DNA of 22,739 nucleotides from CAYNNQ01 sp964398785 (GCA_964398785.1 CAYNNQ010000037.1:1-22739), one strand, 5' to 3'. Positions 6,236-15,930 are shown, numbered from the stretch's first letter. Notes: a model not told the origin generated them from the letters alone. A program made the numbers and translations.

Positions 6236-7107
6236 GGCTTTATCCTTATCTCCGTTTCCGGTTCGGTCCCTGTCTCTTGCTTTATGGCCTGCCGGGCGGA
6301 ATCTATAAGTTCCAGGGCCTGTTCGCTGGTACCTCCCCCTCTGCGCACCAGAAAATTGGCATGCAGTTCGGAAAAACACACGCCCCCCCGGCACTTGCCC
6401 TTAAATCCCAGCCTCTCCAGGATCTTGCCGGTGGACTCTCCCTGCATGTTCTTGAACACGCATCCAGCTGTTTTCTCCAGTACCGGCTGCACCGCTCTCT
6501 TGCGCGCAAACCACCTTTTTGTCTCCCTTTTTACCCGCGCCGGGGTGCTTTTCTTCAGTCGCAGCCGGACCAGGGTAACAAGAAACCGGGAAAGGTTTTC
6601 CACACGCATTTCCCTGTATCCGGTTTTTATTTGCCGCGGCTCGATATCCTCTTCCCCGTTTTCCTCGCTCCACACCCTGATTCCGGCGAGCAGATCACAA
6701 ATCTGCGTGCCGTGGGAGCCTGCATTCATGGCCACTGCCCCCCCCACAGTACCGGGAATGCCAGCCAAGGGTTCCAGACCGGCGATCCCTCTTGCGGCGC
6801 ACCAGCCCAGAACGCGGGGCAGACGGACTCCCCCGTCCACCCGGAGAACAACACCGCCTTCATCAAGATCCCTGGCGGATATTCCCTGTCCCCCTTGCCA
6901 GCGGACAAGTCCAAGGTCGTGTTCTCCAGGGGCAAAGAGTATATTGCTTCCAGCCCCCAGAAACATGCATGATCCCCACATCCCGGATTCCACTCGAGAA
7001 ATCTCCTCCAGATCCCCTATTGTTTCCGGATAGTATACGGCTCTCCCCAATCCCCCCAGACCCAGGGTGGAAAATCTTGCCAGATCCGGACGATTCTCGA
7101 TGCGCAT
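6226..7107 (-). CDS. murB: UDP-N-acetylenolpyruvoylglucosamine reductase MurB
   Basis: MurB uses FAD and NADPH to reduce UDP-GlcNAc-enolpyruvate to UDP-MurNAc in the cytoplasm. From MRIENRPDLARFSTL it is 293 residues. The FAD-binding region shows GAGSN (51-55) and LEPLAGIPGTVGGAVAMNAG (111-130). YR at 164-165 matches the catalytic arginine region, and a Glu-rich ETEIRI near 284-289 fits the last catalytic acid. The proton-donor position, Ser in E. coli MurB, appears to be Cys216 in GCVFKN. The start lies 2 bases after the murC stop with only a weak ribosome-binding site. An in-frame ATG at 7107+36 (7143) would overlap murC by 34 bases and is a less likely alternative. Confidence 0.94.
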   Translation of the reverse strand: MRIENRPDLARFSTLGLGGLGRAVYYPETIGDLEEISRVESGMWGSCMFLGAGSNILFAPGEHDLGLVRWQGGQGISARDLDEGGVVLRVDGGVRLPRVLGWCAARGIAGLEPLAGIPGTVGGAVAMNAGSHGTQICDLLAGIRVWSEENGEEDIEPRQIKTGYREMRVENLSRFLVTLVRLRLKKSTPARVKRETKRWFARKRAVQPVLEKTAGCVFKNMQGESTGKILERLGFKGKCRGGVCFSELHANFLVRRGGGTSEQALELIDSARQAIKQETGTEPETEIRIKPCP

Positions 7108-7109
7108 AT

Positions 7110-8471
7110 TTAGTCCCGTAAAAACCTTTCCCCCACCTGCCATACACTACCCGCACCCAGGGTGAGCAGGACATCTCCTTCTTGCAGGGTGGAGGCCAAA
7201 GCATCAAAAGCGGCATTAAAGTCTTCCACAAAGTGCACATCCGTCTTGCTCACCTGCTTGATGCCCTGGGCCAGGCTCAAACCATTCACTCCGGGTATCG
7301 GGGCCTCAGAGGCGGCGTATATCTCCGTAAGCAAAAGCCGATCTACAGGCTGGAAGATACTGCAGAAATCCCCGAAAAGGGCTTCCGTCCTAGTAAAACG
7401 ATGCGGCTGGAAAAGGACAACAAGCCTGTGACCCGGATAACACTGCCGGGCGGTCTGCAGTGTGGCCCGAATCTCCGTGGGGTGGTGGCCGTAATCATCA
7501 ATCACAACCACTCCATCCTTTTCTCCCTTGAACTCGAATCTGCGCCCCACGCCGCCGAACATGTCCAGACCAGCAACGATCTTCTCCCGGGGAAGTCCGG
7601 CCTCAATGGCTATACCTATGGCCGCCAGGGCGTTCAAAACATTGTGTTCACCGGGCTGAGCCAATCTTATGCGGCTCCATTCCACCCCGTCCAGATAAAC
7701 GGTAAAGCTGGACCCCCGCGAGCACTGTAACTCCCTGGCTTGCAGTCGGTTTCCCGATCCCAGTCCGTAAGAAAGGACAGGCCTTTTTACCTGGGGTATC
7801 AGCTCCCGGACGCCGGGATCATCTCCGCAGACCACATTGACTCCATAAAACGGGACTGAATTCATGAACTGGACAAAGGCTTCCTTGATTTCTTCCAGGT
7901 CCCGGTAATGATCCAGATGGTCGGCGTCCACATTGGTTACCACGTTCATAATGGGCAAAAGGCACAGAAAGGATTTGTCCGACTCGTCTGCTTCCGCGAT
8001 AAGAAATGCCCCCCGACCGGGGAGGGCATTGCTGCCGTAGGAATTTAACCTCCCCCCGATAATTACCGTGGGATCTAGTCCGGCTTCCTTGAAAATGGTG
8101 CCCAAGAAGGAGGTTGTGGAAGTCTTCCCGTGTGTCCCGGCTACGGCTATGCCTGTTTTCAGCCTCATCAGCTCTGCGAGCATCTCCGCTCGGGGGATGA
8201 CGGGTATGTTAAGCTCCCCGGCCCGGACTATTTCCGGATTTTCCTTCTCAATGGCCGTTGACTTGACCACCACCTGGGCATCCAGGACATTCTCCGGATC
8301 GTGCCCGATAACAATACGTGCTCCCAGGTCGCGCAAATACTGCACAGCCGTGCCTTCCTGCACATCCGAGCCGGCGACCTCATAGCCAAGATTGAGGAGC
8401 ACTTCCGCGATTCCACTCATACCGGAGCCGCCGATGCCCACCATATGTATTTTTTTTACCTTTCCTTCCAC
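7110..8471 (-). CDS. murC: UDP-N-acetylmuramate--L-alanine ligase MurC
   Basis: MurC adds L-alanine to UDP-MurNAc using ATP, the first amino-acid step of the stem peptide. The 453-residue protein starts with the UDP-binding Rossmann motif VGIGGSGMSGIAEVL (11-25). The ATP P-loop is GTHGKTST (112-119), with the His typical of MurC. DDYGHHPTEI follows in the C-terminal half. The start codon is GTG. It places the VGIGGSG motif at the family's usual distance from the N-terminus, whereas the next ATG (residue 10) would cut into the first strand. The ribosome-binding site is poor (GAGG very close to the start). The gap to murG is 63 bases, one of the larger gaps in the operon. Confidence 0.95.
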   Translation of the reverse strand: MEGKVKKIHMVGIGGSGMSGIAEVLLNLGYEVAGSDVQEGTAVQYLRDLGARIVIGHDPENVLDAQVVVKSTAIEKENPEIVRAGELNIPVIPRAEMLAELMRLKTGIAVAGTHGKTSTTSFLGTIFKEAGLDPTVIIGGRLNSYGSNALPGRGAFLIAEADESDKSFLCLLPIMNVVTNVDADHLDHYRDLEEIKEAFVQFMNSVPFYGVNVVCGDDPGVRELIPQVKRPVLSYGLGSGNRLQARELQCSRGSSFTVYLDGVEWSRIRLAQPGEHNVLNALAAIGIAIEAGLPREKIVAGLDMFGGVGRRFEFKGEKDGVVVIDDYGHHPTEIRATLQTARQCYPGHRLVVLFQPHRFTRTEALFGDFCSIFQPVDRLLLTEIYAASEAPIPGVNGLSLAQGIKQVSKTDVHFVEDFNAAFDALASTLQEGDVLLTLGAGSVWQVGERFLRD

Positions 8472-8534
8472 GTCCTCTACACCCGTTCTTTCTTGATTCT
8501 GTCCAAAGGTGAAAATACTAGTCGGGGAAACCCC

Positions 8535-9611
8535 TTAAGCACTGATCATCTCTTCCACTTCCCCGAGGATATTTTCCGCGGCCCGGGGCTTGCCCAAAGT
8601 CCCTGCCGCCCTGCCCATATCCGAGAGTTTCCGCGGAGCACTCAAGAGATCACCGACAACAGTGGCCACATTAACCTCATCCAAATAACTCTGCATCAGG
8701 ACCAGGGCCGCCCCGGCACTTTCCAGAAATCGCGCGTTTTTTACCTGGTGATTGTGCGTGGCATAGGGAAAGGGTACCAGGACCGCTGGTTTTCCAGCTG
8801 CGCAGAGTTCGGCCAGGGTGGTCGCCCCGGCCCGGCAAAACACCAGATCGGCAAAGGCGTATGCTTCGGGCATATCATCTATAAACTTATCCACTCGGGC
8901 TTCGGGATAGCTCCGGGCATATTTTTCCCTGACTTCTTCGTATTCGCTTTCTCCAGCCTGATGCCAGACATTTATTCCCTGTTCCCGAAGCTGGGAAAGG
9001 CAGCCGGTAATAACCTGGTTTATCCCTTTGGCCCCTTGACTACCTCCAAGCACAAGGAGATTTTTGCCCCGCCCGGAAATCCTTTTCTCCGCCACGCGCC
9101 TGGCGATATCCCCGCGAACCGGGTTGCCGGTCATGCGCACCTTTTCCGGGGCAAACAGTCCGTACTCGTCCGGAAAAGACAAAAAGACCCGATCGGTACG
9201 TTTGCCCAACAGCCTGTTGGTCATACCGGGAAAACTGTTCTGCTCGTGTATGGCTGTGGGTATACGCAGCCATCCCGCGACCAGCACCGGAGCAAAACCG
9301 GCGTATCCTCCGAAACCAAGGACGGCCTGAGGCTTGAATTTGCGCAAAAAAACAAGGGAACGGAGGATACTGCGCCCCATGCGCAGCGAAGCCCCCAAGG
9401 ACTTGACCCCCCGCCCCATAATTCCCCGGGCCGGCAGGGCCAGAAAACGCAAGCCCTTGCTGAGGACGAGATCCTTTTCCGGTCCGTATTCTCCGCCGAC
9501 AAAAACCATCTCGCAGTTCGGATACACCTCGTTCAATTTTTCGGCCACAGCCAGAGCCGGAAATATGTGTCCCCCCGTACCACCGGTGGTCAGCACCAAT
9601 CTGCTTAACAT
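8535..9611 (-). CDS. murG: Lipid II synthase MurG
   Basis: MurG transfers GlcNAc from UDP-GlcNAc to lipid I on the inner face of the membrane, making lipid II. It has 358 residues and the GT-B two-domain layout. The glycine loops are TGGTGGH (9-15) and GFGGYAG (99-105). HEQN is at 122-125, the third glycine loop LGGSQGA at 188-194, and the donor-binding RAGATTLAE at 260-268 precedes PFPYATHNHQ (280-289). The ATG overlaps the ftsW stop by 7 bases and has a strong GGAGGGAGGG stretch directly upstream, so it is probably translated by coupling as well as by its own site. Confidence 0.97.
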   Translation of the reverse strand: MLSRLVLTTGGTGGHIFPALAVAEKLNEVYPNCEMVFVGGEYGPEKDLVLSKGLRFLALPARGIMGRGVKSLGASLRMGRSILRSLVFLRKFKPQAVLGFGGYAGFAPVLVAGWLRIPTAIHEQNSFPGMTNRLLGKRTDRVFLSFPDEYGLFAPEKVRMTGNPVRGDIARRVAEKRISGRGKNLLVLGGSQGAKGINQVITGCLSQLREQGINVWHQAGESEYEEVREKYARSYPEARVDKFIDDMPEAYAFADLVFCRAGATTLAELCAAGKPAVLVPFPYATHNHQVKNARFLESAGAALVLMQSYLDEVNVATVVGDLLSAPRKLSDMGRAAGTLGKPRAAENILGEVEEMISA

Positions 9612-10723
9612 CCCTCCCTCCGGGATAGATTCAAAAGTATGCCGGCGCAGAAAAAGCTAACCAAAAGGCTGCTTCCCCCGTAACTGATAAAGGGCATGGC
9701 CAATCCCTTGGGAGGAAGAGTCCCCAGGACCACAGCTATATTCAGCATTCCGGCCACGATAACCACCATGGACACACCGAACCCCAGAAACCTCTTTTCC
9801 AGATCTTCCTGCCTGGCACTGATGCTCATGGAACGCCAGATCCACAACCCAATAAGAACAAAAACCAGGGAAAAACCGATAAATCCCAGTTCCTCTCCCA
9901 ATACGGCCAGGATGAAATCGCTGTGCGCCTCCGGGAGAAAAAACAGCTTTTGCCTCCCCTCTCCCAGACCAAGTCCCCACAAGCCTCCAGCCCCCAACCC
10001 GAATAGAGACTGGACCAGCTGGTACCCGGAATCCCCGGCATCCTTGAACGGATCCAGAAAGGCGAACCAGCGTTGCAGACGGTAAGGGGAATTTAAGATC
10101 ATCACCGCCGCCGTACCCACGGCCAGAAGGGCCGAGGGAAGGAGATAAATCAAACGCGCTCCTCCAACGAGGCTCATAAGGAAGAGAAGAGTAGCCAGAA
10201 ATACGGCCCCGCCGAAATCCGGCTGCATCAAGAGCAAGACGCATAAAACCGCCGTAATCGCCGTAGGGGGCAAGAATCCCACACTAAAAGTTTTCACCAG
10301 ATGCTGTTTGTTGGCAAAGAAATAGGCCAAATAAATAACCAGGGCCACTTTGGCCGCCTCCAATGGCTGTATAGTAAGCAATCCGAAATGCACCCAGCGG
10401 GAGGCGCCTCCAGCGTCATGCTGCCAGGGGGAGACAAGTGTCATGAGCAAAAGCACAAGCACCCCGGACAGCCATACGTACTTAAGACGCAGGAAAAAAC
10501 GTACCGGAACAAACATGGAAAAGAGCATCACTAATATGCCCAGGCACATAAAAATACTTTGCTTTTGGAAAAAATAGTATTTATCGGACCAGAATTTCTC
10601 GGCCATAACCGCGCTGGAGCTAAAAACCATAACCAGCCCCACCGCGGACAATCCCAGGACCGAGGCCAAAAACAGATAGTCGAATTTGGGACGGGCAAGC
10701 GCGTTTTTCCGGGCTGTTTTCAT
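9605..10723 (-). CDS. ftsW: Septal peptidoglycan glycosyltransferase FtsW
   Basis: FtsW is a SEDS-family polytopic membrane enzyme that polymerises lipid II at the septum together with the FtsI-type penicillin-binding protein. The 372-residue protein has about 10 membrane helices. SEDS landmarks are GASRWVHFGLLTIQPLEAAK (106-125), the loop EAHSDFI (265-271) containing the conserved Asp269, and PFISYGGSS (344-352). It overlaps the murD stop in an ATGA. Its position between murD and murG is the standard dcw order and separates it from the elongation enzyme RodA, which has the same fold. Confidence 0.96.
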   Translation of the reverse strand: MKTARKNALARPKFDYLFLASVLGLSAVGLVMVFSSSAVMAEKFWSDKYYFFQKQSIFMCLGILVMLFSMFVPVRFFLRLKYVWLSGVLVLLLMTLVSPWQHDAGGASRWVHFGLLTIQPLEAAKVALVIYLAYFFANKQHLVKTFSVGFLPPTAITAVLCVLLLMQPDFGGAVFLATLLFLMSLVGGARLIYLLPSALLAVGTAAVMILNSPYRLQRWFAFLDPFKDAGDSGYQLVQSLFGLGAGGLWGLGLGEGRQKLFFLPEAHSDFILAVLGEELGFIGFSLVFVLIGLWIWRSMSISARQEDLEKRFLGFGVSMVVIVAGMLNIAVVLGTLPPKGLAMPFISYGGSSLLVSFFCAGILLNLSRREGC

Positions 10724-12012
10724 TTCCCAAGCGCCCCCTTGACCGTTTTTTTAAAAGCCAGCCCCCTTTCCTTGTAATCGGAGAACAGGTCAAAGCTGGC
10801 TGTAGCCGGGGACAAAAGCATGCTTTCACCCTTTTTGCTCTCGGCCACTGCCCGGCCAGTGGCTTCCTCCAGGGTAGGGAACCATTCCATGGGGACACTC
10901 CCTCCCCAAACCCGTTCAAATAACTCCCTGCTTTCCCCGAACAAATACACCTTGGCCACTTTTTCCCGTAAAAGATCCACTACATCCTCAAGATTTCCTC
11001 CCTTGAAAACTCCCCCGGCCAAAAGACGTATAGGTGCAGGGAAATTGAGCAAAGCGGCGCGCTGGGCATCCACCGTGGTCGCCTTGGAATCATCAATGAA
11101 GCGGATACCGTCGGAGAGCAAAAAGATTTCCTGTCTGTGTTCCGGTGGATGGAAATTTTCCAGGCAGCCTTGAAACTCATTTTCACTTATCCCGAAAAAA
11201 CGGCAGGCATGGTAGGCCGCCTCCATATTGCTCTGGTTGTGCCCCCCGGGAAGATAGGGGGAGACAAATGCTCCCCGGGGCATGAAATACACCTTTTTGG
11301 CCCGGGTGAACTCCACCTTTTCCAAGTCCTCTTTTAAAGCATAGGGCAGAACTGCTAGATGATCCTCTTTCTGGCGGGCAAACAATTGCAGCTTGGACTG
11401 CCAGTAATCCTCTTCATCCGGGTGGAAATCGAGGTGGTTCGCGCTGAATCCGAGCAACACCCCCACTACCGGACAAAACCCGCTACAATTCTGGAGCTGG
11501 AAGCTGCTTACCTCCAACACCAAAATATCCGCATTTCCCCCTTCCAGCACGTAGTCACTGAGGGGAGTGCCGATGTTTCCGGCCACGGAGACATTTTTGC
11601 CGCAGCTGTCAAGTACGTGCCTTACAAGCATGGTCGTGGACGTCTTGCCGTTTGTCCCGGTTATGGCCAATATGGGTGTGGAAACAAACCAAGAGGCGAA
11701 TTCCAGTTCGGAAAACACCTGAGCCCCTTTCGGGAACAATGCATCCACTTCTCTCCGCGGTACCCCGGGGCTCAATATGATCATCCGCGCGTCGCGAAAA
11801 TACTGGGAGCTGTGCTCCCCCGGCCTCAAATCCCATCCGTTCTCCTCGGCCATTTCTTCCACTTCCGGGGAAAACCGGGCATTGTTATCCGCCAGAAGGA
11901 CTTCCGCGCCCAGGGCCGAAGCCAACCTGGCCGCGGCCACGCCCGACCTACCAGCACCCAGGACGGCAATCCTGTGCCCCCGCAATTGATCCGGATGAAT
12001 AAGTTCGTTCAT
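10720..12012 (-). CDS. murD: UDP-N-acetylmuramoyl-L-alanine--D-glutamate ligase MurD
   Basis: MurD adds D-glutamate to UDP-MurNAc-L-Ala with ATP. It is 430 residues long. The UDP-binding N-terminal domain shows VLGAGRSGVAAARL (17-30), and the ATP P-loop is ITGTNGKTST (117-126). A histidine/Asp-containing stretch SANHLDFHPDEEDYW in the central domain and FIDDSKATT in the C-terminal half (the DDSKATN-like box that marks MurD) support the assignment over MurC, MurE and MurF. The ATG is 4 bases after the mraY stop, with GAGG about 7 bases upstream. Confidence 0.96.
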   Translation of the reverse strand: MNELIHPDQLRGHRIAVLGAGRSGVAAARLASALGAEVLLADNNARFSPEVEEMAEENGWDLRPGEHSSQYFRDARMIILSPGVPRREVDALFPKGAQVFSELEFASWFVSTPILAITGTNGKTSTTMLVRHVLDSCGKNVSVAGNIGTPLSDYVLEGGNADILVLEVSSFQLQNCSGFCPVVGVLLGFSANHLDFHPDEEDYWQSKLQLFARQKEDHLAVLPYALKEDLEKVEFTRAKKVYFMPRGAFVSPYLPGGHNQSNMEAAYHACRFFGISENEFQGCLENFHPPEHRQEIFLLSDGIRFIDDSKATTVDAQRAALLNFPAPIRLLAGGVFKGGNLEDVVDLLREKVAKVYLFGESRELFERVWGGSVPMEWFPTLEEATGRAVAESKKGESMLLSPATASFDLFSDYKERGLAFKKTVKGALGK

Positions 12013-12016
12013 CTTT

Positions 12017-13093
12017 CTACCTCAGCTTGAGTGTACTTAAGGCCAGAAGGGCCAACAGAATGGACAAAATCCAAAAACGAATGATTATCTTCGATTCCGG
12101 CACCCCTTTCAATTCAAAGTGATGGTGCAGTGGGGCCATACGAAAAATCCGCTTTCCTCCGCTCATCTTGAAATACCCCACTTGCAGGACCACGGACAGG
12201 GTCTCCACCACAAAAAGTCCACCGACAATCATCAAAAGGAGTTCCTGTTTGCACAAAACGGCCATGAATCCCAATGCCCCGCCAATGCTCAAGCTCCCCA
12301 CATCGCCCATAAAAACCTGGGCCGGATAAGCGTTGAACCATAAAAACCCCAGACCGGCCCCCAGAAAAGCACCACAAAAAACGGTCACCTCACCCACGCC
12401 GGGAATAAAGGCAACCTGGAGGTAATCCGCCAATACATAATGCCCGCATACATAAATAAACAAGGCGAAACACCCGGCAGTGACCACGCTCGGCCCTATA
12501 GCCAGACCATCCAGGCCGTCTGTCAAATTGACACCGTTGGAGGCCCCGACCATAACCAAGACAGCAAAAGGCAAATAAAACAAGTGCAGATCCGGTCTTA
12601 TCCCCTTGAAAAAAGGCACCAATAGTTCCGAGGAATACCCGGGCATTATCAAGAGCACGGAAACTGCTCCCACTGAGACGATTACCTGCCCGGAAAACTT
12701 CCCCCATGGACGCAGCCCGGTGTTATTCTGTTTCACGAGCTTTAAATAATCATCAAAAAGCCCAACTAGACCGTACCCGGCATATACGAATATAGTCAGC
12801 CATATATAGACATTGCTCAGATCGGCCCAGAGGAGGACACTGAAAAGGGTCACCCCGCACATGAAAAGCCCGCCCATTGTCGGTGTACCGGCCTTGATCT
12901 GGTGCTGAGGCCCGTCTTCCTGGATATATTGCCCGCATTTAATCCTTCTCAACCATTCTATCACCCGCGGACCGAGGACGATGCTCAGGACCAAAGCGGT
13001 AAGCAGGGCGTAAATGCTGCGAAAAGTAATATACTGAAAGACATTGAACGCCCCGATATAGTCGGCCAGGGGGAAAAGCAGATGATAAAGCAT
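12017..13093 (-). CDS. mraY: Phospho-N-acetylmuramoyl-pentapeptide transferase MraY
   Basis: MraY joins UDP-MurNAc-pentapeptide to undecaprenyl phosphate, making lipid I in the inner membrane. It is 358 residues with about 10 helices. FNVFQYITFRS (16-26), GTPTMGG (69-75), the magnesium/catalytic aspartates in GLFDDYLK (111-118), NLTDGLDGLA (189-198), FMGDVGSL (261-268) and PLHHHFELKG (321-330) are all present at the usual spacing. It begins 6 bases after the murF stop with a weak ribosome-binding site, so coupling to murF is likely. Confidence 0.98.
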   Translation of the reverse strand: MLYHLLFPLADYIGAFNVFQYITFRSIYALLTALVLSIVLGPRVIEWLRRIKCGQYIQEDGPQHQIKAGTPTMGGLFMCGVTLFSVLLWADLSNVYIWLTIFVYAGYGLVGLFDDYLKLVKQNNTGLRPWGKFSGQVIVSVGAVSVLLIMPGYSSELLVPFFKGIRPDLHLFYLPFAVLVMVGASNGVNLTDGLDGLAIGPSVVTAGCFALFIYVCGHYVLADYLQVAFIPGVGEVTVFCGAFLGAGLGFLWFNAYPAQVFMGDVGSLSIGGALGFMAVLCKQELLLMIVGGLFVVETLSVVLQVGYFKMSGGKRIFRMAPLHHHFELKGVPESKIIIRFWILSILLALLALSTLKLR

Positions 13094-13099
13094 GCCTGG

Positions 13100-14503
13100 T
13101 TATTCCCTGTTTTCGGACCCTTTGGTTGTGGCCAAAGCCATGAATCTGGCCAGGTAGTCCTCCATTTTAATGCTCCGGGATCCCTTGAAAAGGACAACTC
13201 CCTTCTGGAATCCGCTCCTTTTCCATTTCTCCGCAAAATCCTGTGGGGAATGTACAGGGAAAAAGATATCCCTTGTCTTTGCCGGCATACCCTGCATAAC
13301 GTCCTCACTGCTCGGACCGGCAAAAAACACGGCCGAACAATTGCTTTCGCCTATCCACTCCCCCAGATCGCGATGCAGCTCTTCCCGTTCCTGGCCGAGC
13401 TCACCCATTTCACCCAGAACAAGCACAAGATCTCCGGTGCTGCTCGCTTCCGCAGCTGCCTGAATCGCCCCGCGCATGGAAAGGGGGTTGGCATTGTAGG
13501 AGTCATCCAGAATCAGCCAGTTCCCGGTTTTCTTGGTTTGCATGCGCCTTTCCGGGATATCCACTTCCGCGAGACCCTTTTGCAGATCTTGCGGGGAGAC
13601 TCCGAGGGAGATGGCCGCGCATGCAGCCGCGGCCACACTCTCCCCCAAGTGTTCGCCGAAAAAGGGCAAACCGAGATGCACATCCTCCTCCCCCGCATTA
13701 ACACGGTACATCCCCTCTCCGTTGCGGAGGCCCAGGTATTCGGCCCGGCAAGGCGCATTCGAGGAAGATATCCCGAACCACACGGTTTGCAGATGGGACC
13801 TAGCGGATAGTTCCCGGATAAGCTCCGGATAGTCCGAGCTGGCCAAACAGGTTTTTCCCGCGGACATAAAATCCAGAACCCGGGCCTTGGCCCGGGCCAC
13901 TCCCTGTTCGTCCTTCAGTCCCTCCAGGTGACAGGGTCCGATATTCAAAATAAGGGTTGTGTCCGGCCGCAAAATCCGGCCCAGCTCTTCCATGTCCCCG
14001 CGTCTGTTTATCCCTAGCTCCAGAACCCAAAATTTTTCCTCTCCGCTAAAGGAAAGCAAGCTCAGCGGAAGACCGATCTGGTTGTTGAAGTTCTTGTAGT
14101 TCTTGCCGGTTTTTCCTTTTCCGGACAAAGCCGCGTACAAGAGTTCCTTGGTGGTGGTCTTTCCCGCGGAACCGGTAATTCCGATCACATGGGCCTCTGT
14201 CTGATCCCGCCAGTATCCGGCCAGATCCCCTAGAGCAAGCAGGGTGTCCCGCACCAGGAGAACGGGCACCCCGGAAATATCCGGCAAAGGCTTGTGGGCG
14301 AGGATAGCCCCAGCTTTCCTTTTGGCTGCCTCGGCCGCAAAATTGTGGCCGTCAAAATTGTCCCCAGCCAGACACACGAACAAGTCACCATGTCTCACCT
14401 CCCGGCTGTCGGTGCACACCCGGGTTAAGACCGCATCCTCGTGGTCCTCGAAATCCCCTACCGCCCGGACGGTTTTGGCTATCTCGGAAAGATCCATTCT
14501 CAT
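13100..14503 (-). CDS. murF: UDP-MurNAc-tripeptide--D-Ala-D-Ala ligase MurF
   Basis: MurF attaches the D-Ala-D-Ala dipeptide and completes the cytoplasmic pentapeptide precursor. The 467-residue protein has the N-terminal CTDSREVRHGDLFVCLAG box (30-47) shared with MurE. The P-loop ITGSAGKTTTKE (109-120) has Ser-Ala before the glycine, as in MurF rather than MurE. LDDSYNANPLSM later in the protein is the DSYNANP box specific for MurF. The ATG overlaps the murE stop in an ATGA. The ligase that makes D-Ala-D-Ala (ddl) is absent from this cluster and must be elsewhere. Confidence 0.97.
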   Translation of the reverse strand: MRMDLSEIAKTVRAVGDFEDHEDAVLTRVCTDSREVRHGDLFVCLAGDNFDGHNFAAEAAKRKAGAILAHKPLPDISGVPVLLVRDTLLALGDLAGYWRDQTEAHVIGITGSAGKTTTKELLYAALSGKGKTGKNYKNFNNQIGLPLSLLSFSGEEKFWVLELGINRRGDMEELGRILRPDTTLILNIGPCHLEGLKDEQGVARAKARVLDFMSAGKTCLASSDYPELIRELSARSHLQTVWFGISSSNAPCRAEYLGLRNGEGMYRVNAGEEDVHLGLPFFGEHLGESVAAAACAAISLGVSPQDLQKGLAEVDIPERRMQTKKTGNWLILDDSYNANPLSMRGAIQAAAEASSTGDLVLVLGEMGELGQEREELHRDLGEWIGESNCSAVFFAGPSSEDVMQGMPAKTRDIFFPVHSPQDFAEKWKRSGFQKGVVLFKGSRSIKMEDYLARFMALATTKGSENRE

Positions 14504-15930
14504 GCCAGTACTCCGGAAAGGACTTTAAAATCGTCAAATTCCCGGCGTTCTCCACATACTTCCTGATGGGTCTCGTGCCCTTTTCCGGCCACCAAAAGGG
14601 CACCCTCTTCCGGGCACATATCCACTCCCAAACGCAGGGCCCTTTCCCTGTCCGGCTCTACTACCACCCGGGCACAATTCCCGGTCCCGGCCAGGACATC
14701 ATCAATTATCGCCTCCGGATCTTCGTCCCGCGGATTGTCTGAAGTCACTACCACCGCGTCCGCGTAATTGCAGGCTATTTCCCCCATAGCGGGCCGTTTC
14801 CTGGTATCCCGGTTTCCTCCGCACCCGAAGACAAGGATCAGAGCCGGGAAACCGGTATTGCGCAGGGCTTGGCAACAATTTTCCAGCGCATCCGGGGTAT
14901 GGGCATAGTCTACAAACACGCTTTTCCCTCTGTTATTGGGAACGGGCTGCAGACGCCCCCTGATCCCGGAAAAGGAATGCAACGAGGAAAACCCGGTCTC
15001 TTCCAGTCCCATGCACAGACCCATCCCCATGGCTGCCAGGAGATTGGCAGCGTTGTGCCGCCCCACCAGCGGGCTCTGTATTCTCCATTTCCGCGATTTA
15101 TAGCTGCACTGCATATCCAGCCCCCGGGGGGAGTTATCTGCCAGCCGAGCATAAAGATGAGGAGAAAATTCCTTGTGCAATCCATAGCTCAAATAGGAAT
15201 CCAACTCGTTGATTAGCCTTCTACCGTATTCGTCGTCGCTGTTGATTATCGCCTGGGGGGACCCTCCTTTTCCGGAGAAAAAAAGCCTTTTTTTGGCCTG
15301 GAAATAACTTTCCATATCCGTATGGTAATCCAGATGCTCCGGGGTCAGGTTGGTAAAAAGCGCATAGTCGAATCCAATCCCGGCCACGCGCTTTTGTTCC
15401 AGGGCATGGGAGGAGACTTCCATACATACCACATCCACACCGTCATCTTCCATCTCCCGCAAAAGGGCATGCAGCTCCAGACATTCCGGGGTGGTGGTCT
15501 TTGAAATCCGGCTTTTCCCGGCCCAGCGGTTTTCCACAGTCCCGATTATCCCGGTTTTGTATCCGGCCCGGGAAAGAAGGTGCTCCAGTATATATGTACA
15601 GCTCGTCTTGCCGTTGGTCCCGGTCACTCCCACAATTTCCATATTTAAGTCCGTAGTACGGAAATACGCTCCGGCCAGATCCCCAAGAGCGGCACAAGCG
15701 TCATCACAGGCAACCACGCGTGGAGGATGGCTATTTACATCCTGTTGGGAAACCACGGCATACTCGGCCCCTTTATCCAAGACCTCGGGGACAAACTGAG
15801 CGGCACTCAACCGGGTCCCGCGGAGAGCCACGAATATATCCCCCGGTTGCACCAAGCGGGAATCGGTCCGGACAGGCGTCCCTTGCCGGGCCAGTTCAAG
15901 CAGTTTGTTCCATTTATCCCTATCAACCAT
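14500..15930 (-). CDS. murE: UDP-MurNAc-tripeptide synthetase MurE, meso-DAP type
   Basis: MurE adds the third stem amino acid to UDP-MurNAc-L-Ala-D-Glu. I chose the ATG giving MVDRDKWNKLLELARQG (476 residues), which overlaps the ftsI stop by 8 bases. The longer open frame would put 30 unrelated residues inside ftsI. TDSRLVQPGDIFVALRG (22-38) begins the UDP-binding domain, GVTGTNGKTS (101-110) is the P-loop, and DYAHTPD is at 341-347. DNPR at 398-401 is the motif that selects meso-diaminopimelate over lysine, so the wall should be the mDAP type common in Gram-negatives. Confidence 0.96.
   Translation of the reverse strand: MVDRDKWNKLLELARQGTPVRTDSRLVQPGDIFVALRGTRLSAAQFVPEVLDKGAEYAVVSQQDVNSHPPRVVACDDACAALGDLAGAYFRTTDLNMEIVGVTGTNGKTSCTYILEHLLSRAGYKTGIIGTVENRWAGKSRISKTTTPECLELHALLREMEDDGVDVVCMEVSSHALEQKRVAGIGFDYALFTNLTPEHLDYHTDMESYFQAKKRLFFSGKGGSPQAIINSDDEYGRRLINELDSYLSYGLHKEFSPHLYARLADNSPRGLDMQCSYKSRKWRIQSPLVGRHNAANLLAAMGMGLCMGLEETGFSSLHSFSGIRGRLQPVPNNRGKSVFVDYAHTPDALENCCQALRNTGFPALILVFGCGGNRDTRKRPAMGEIACNYADAVVVTSDNPRDEDPEAIIDDVLAGTGNCARVVVEPDRERALRLGVDMCPEEGALLVAGKGHETHQEVCGERREFDDFKVLSGVLA

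Noticed and set aside
8301..9608. 435-codon plus-strand open frame opposite murG and murC
   Set aside because: It is antisense to two unmistakable mur genes and has no recognisable domain or ribosome-binding site.
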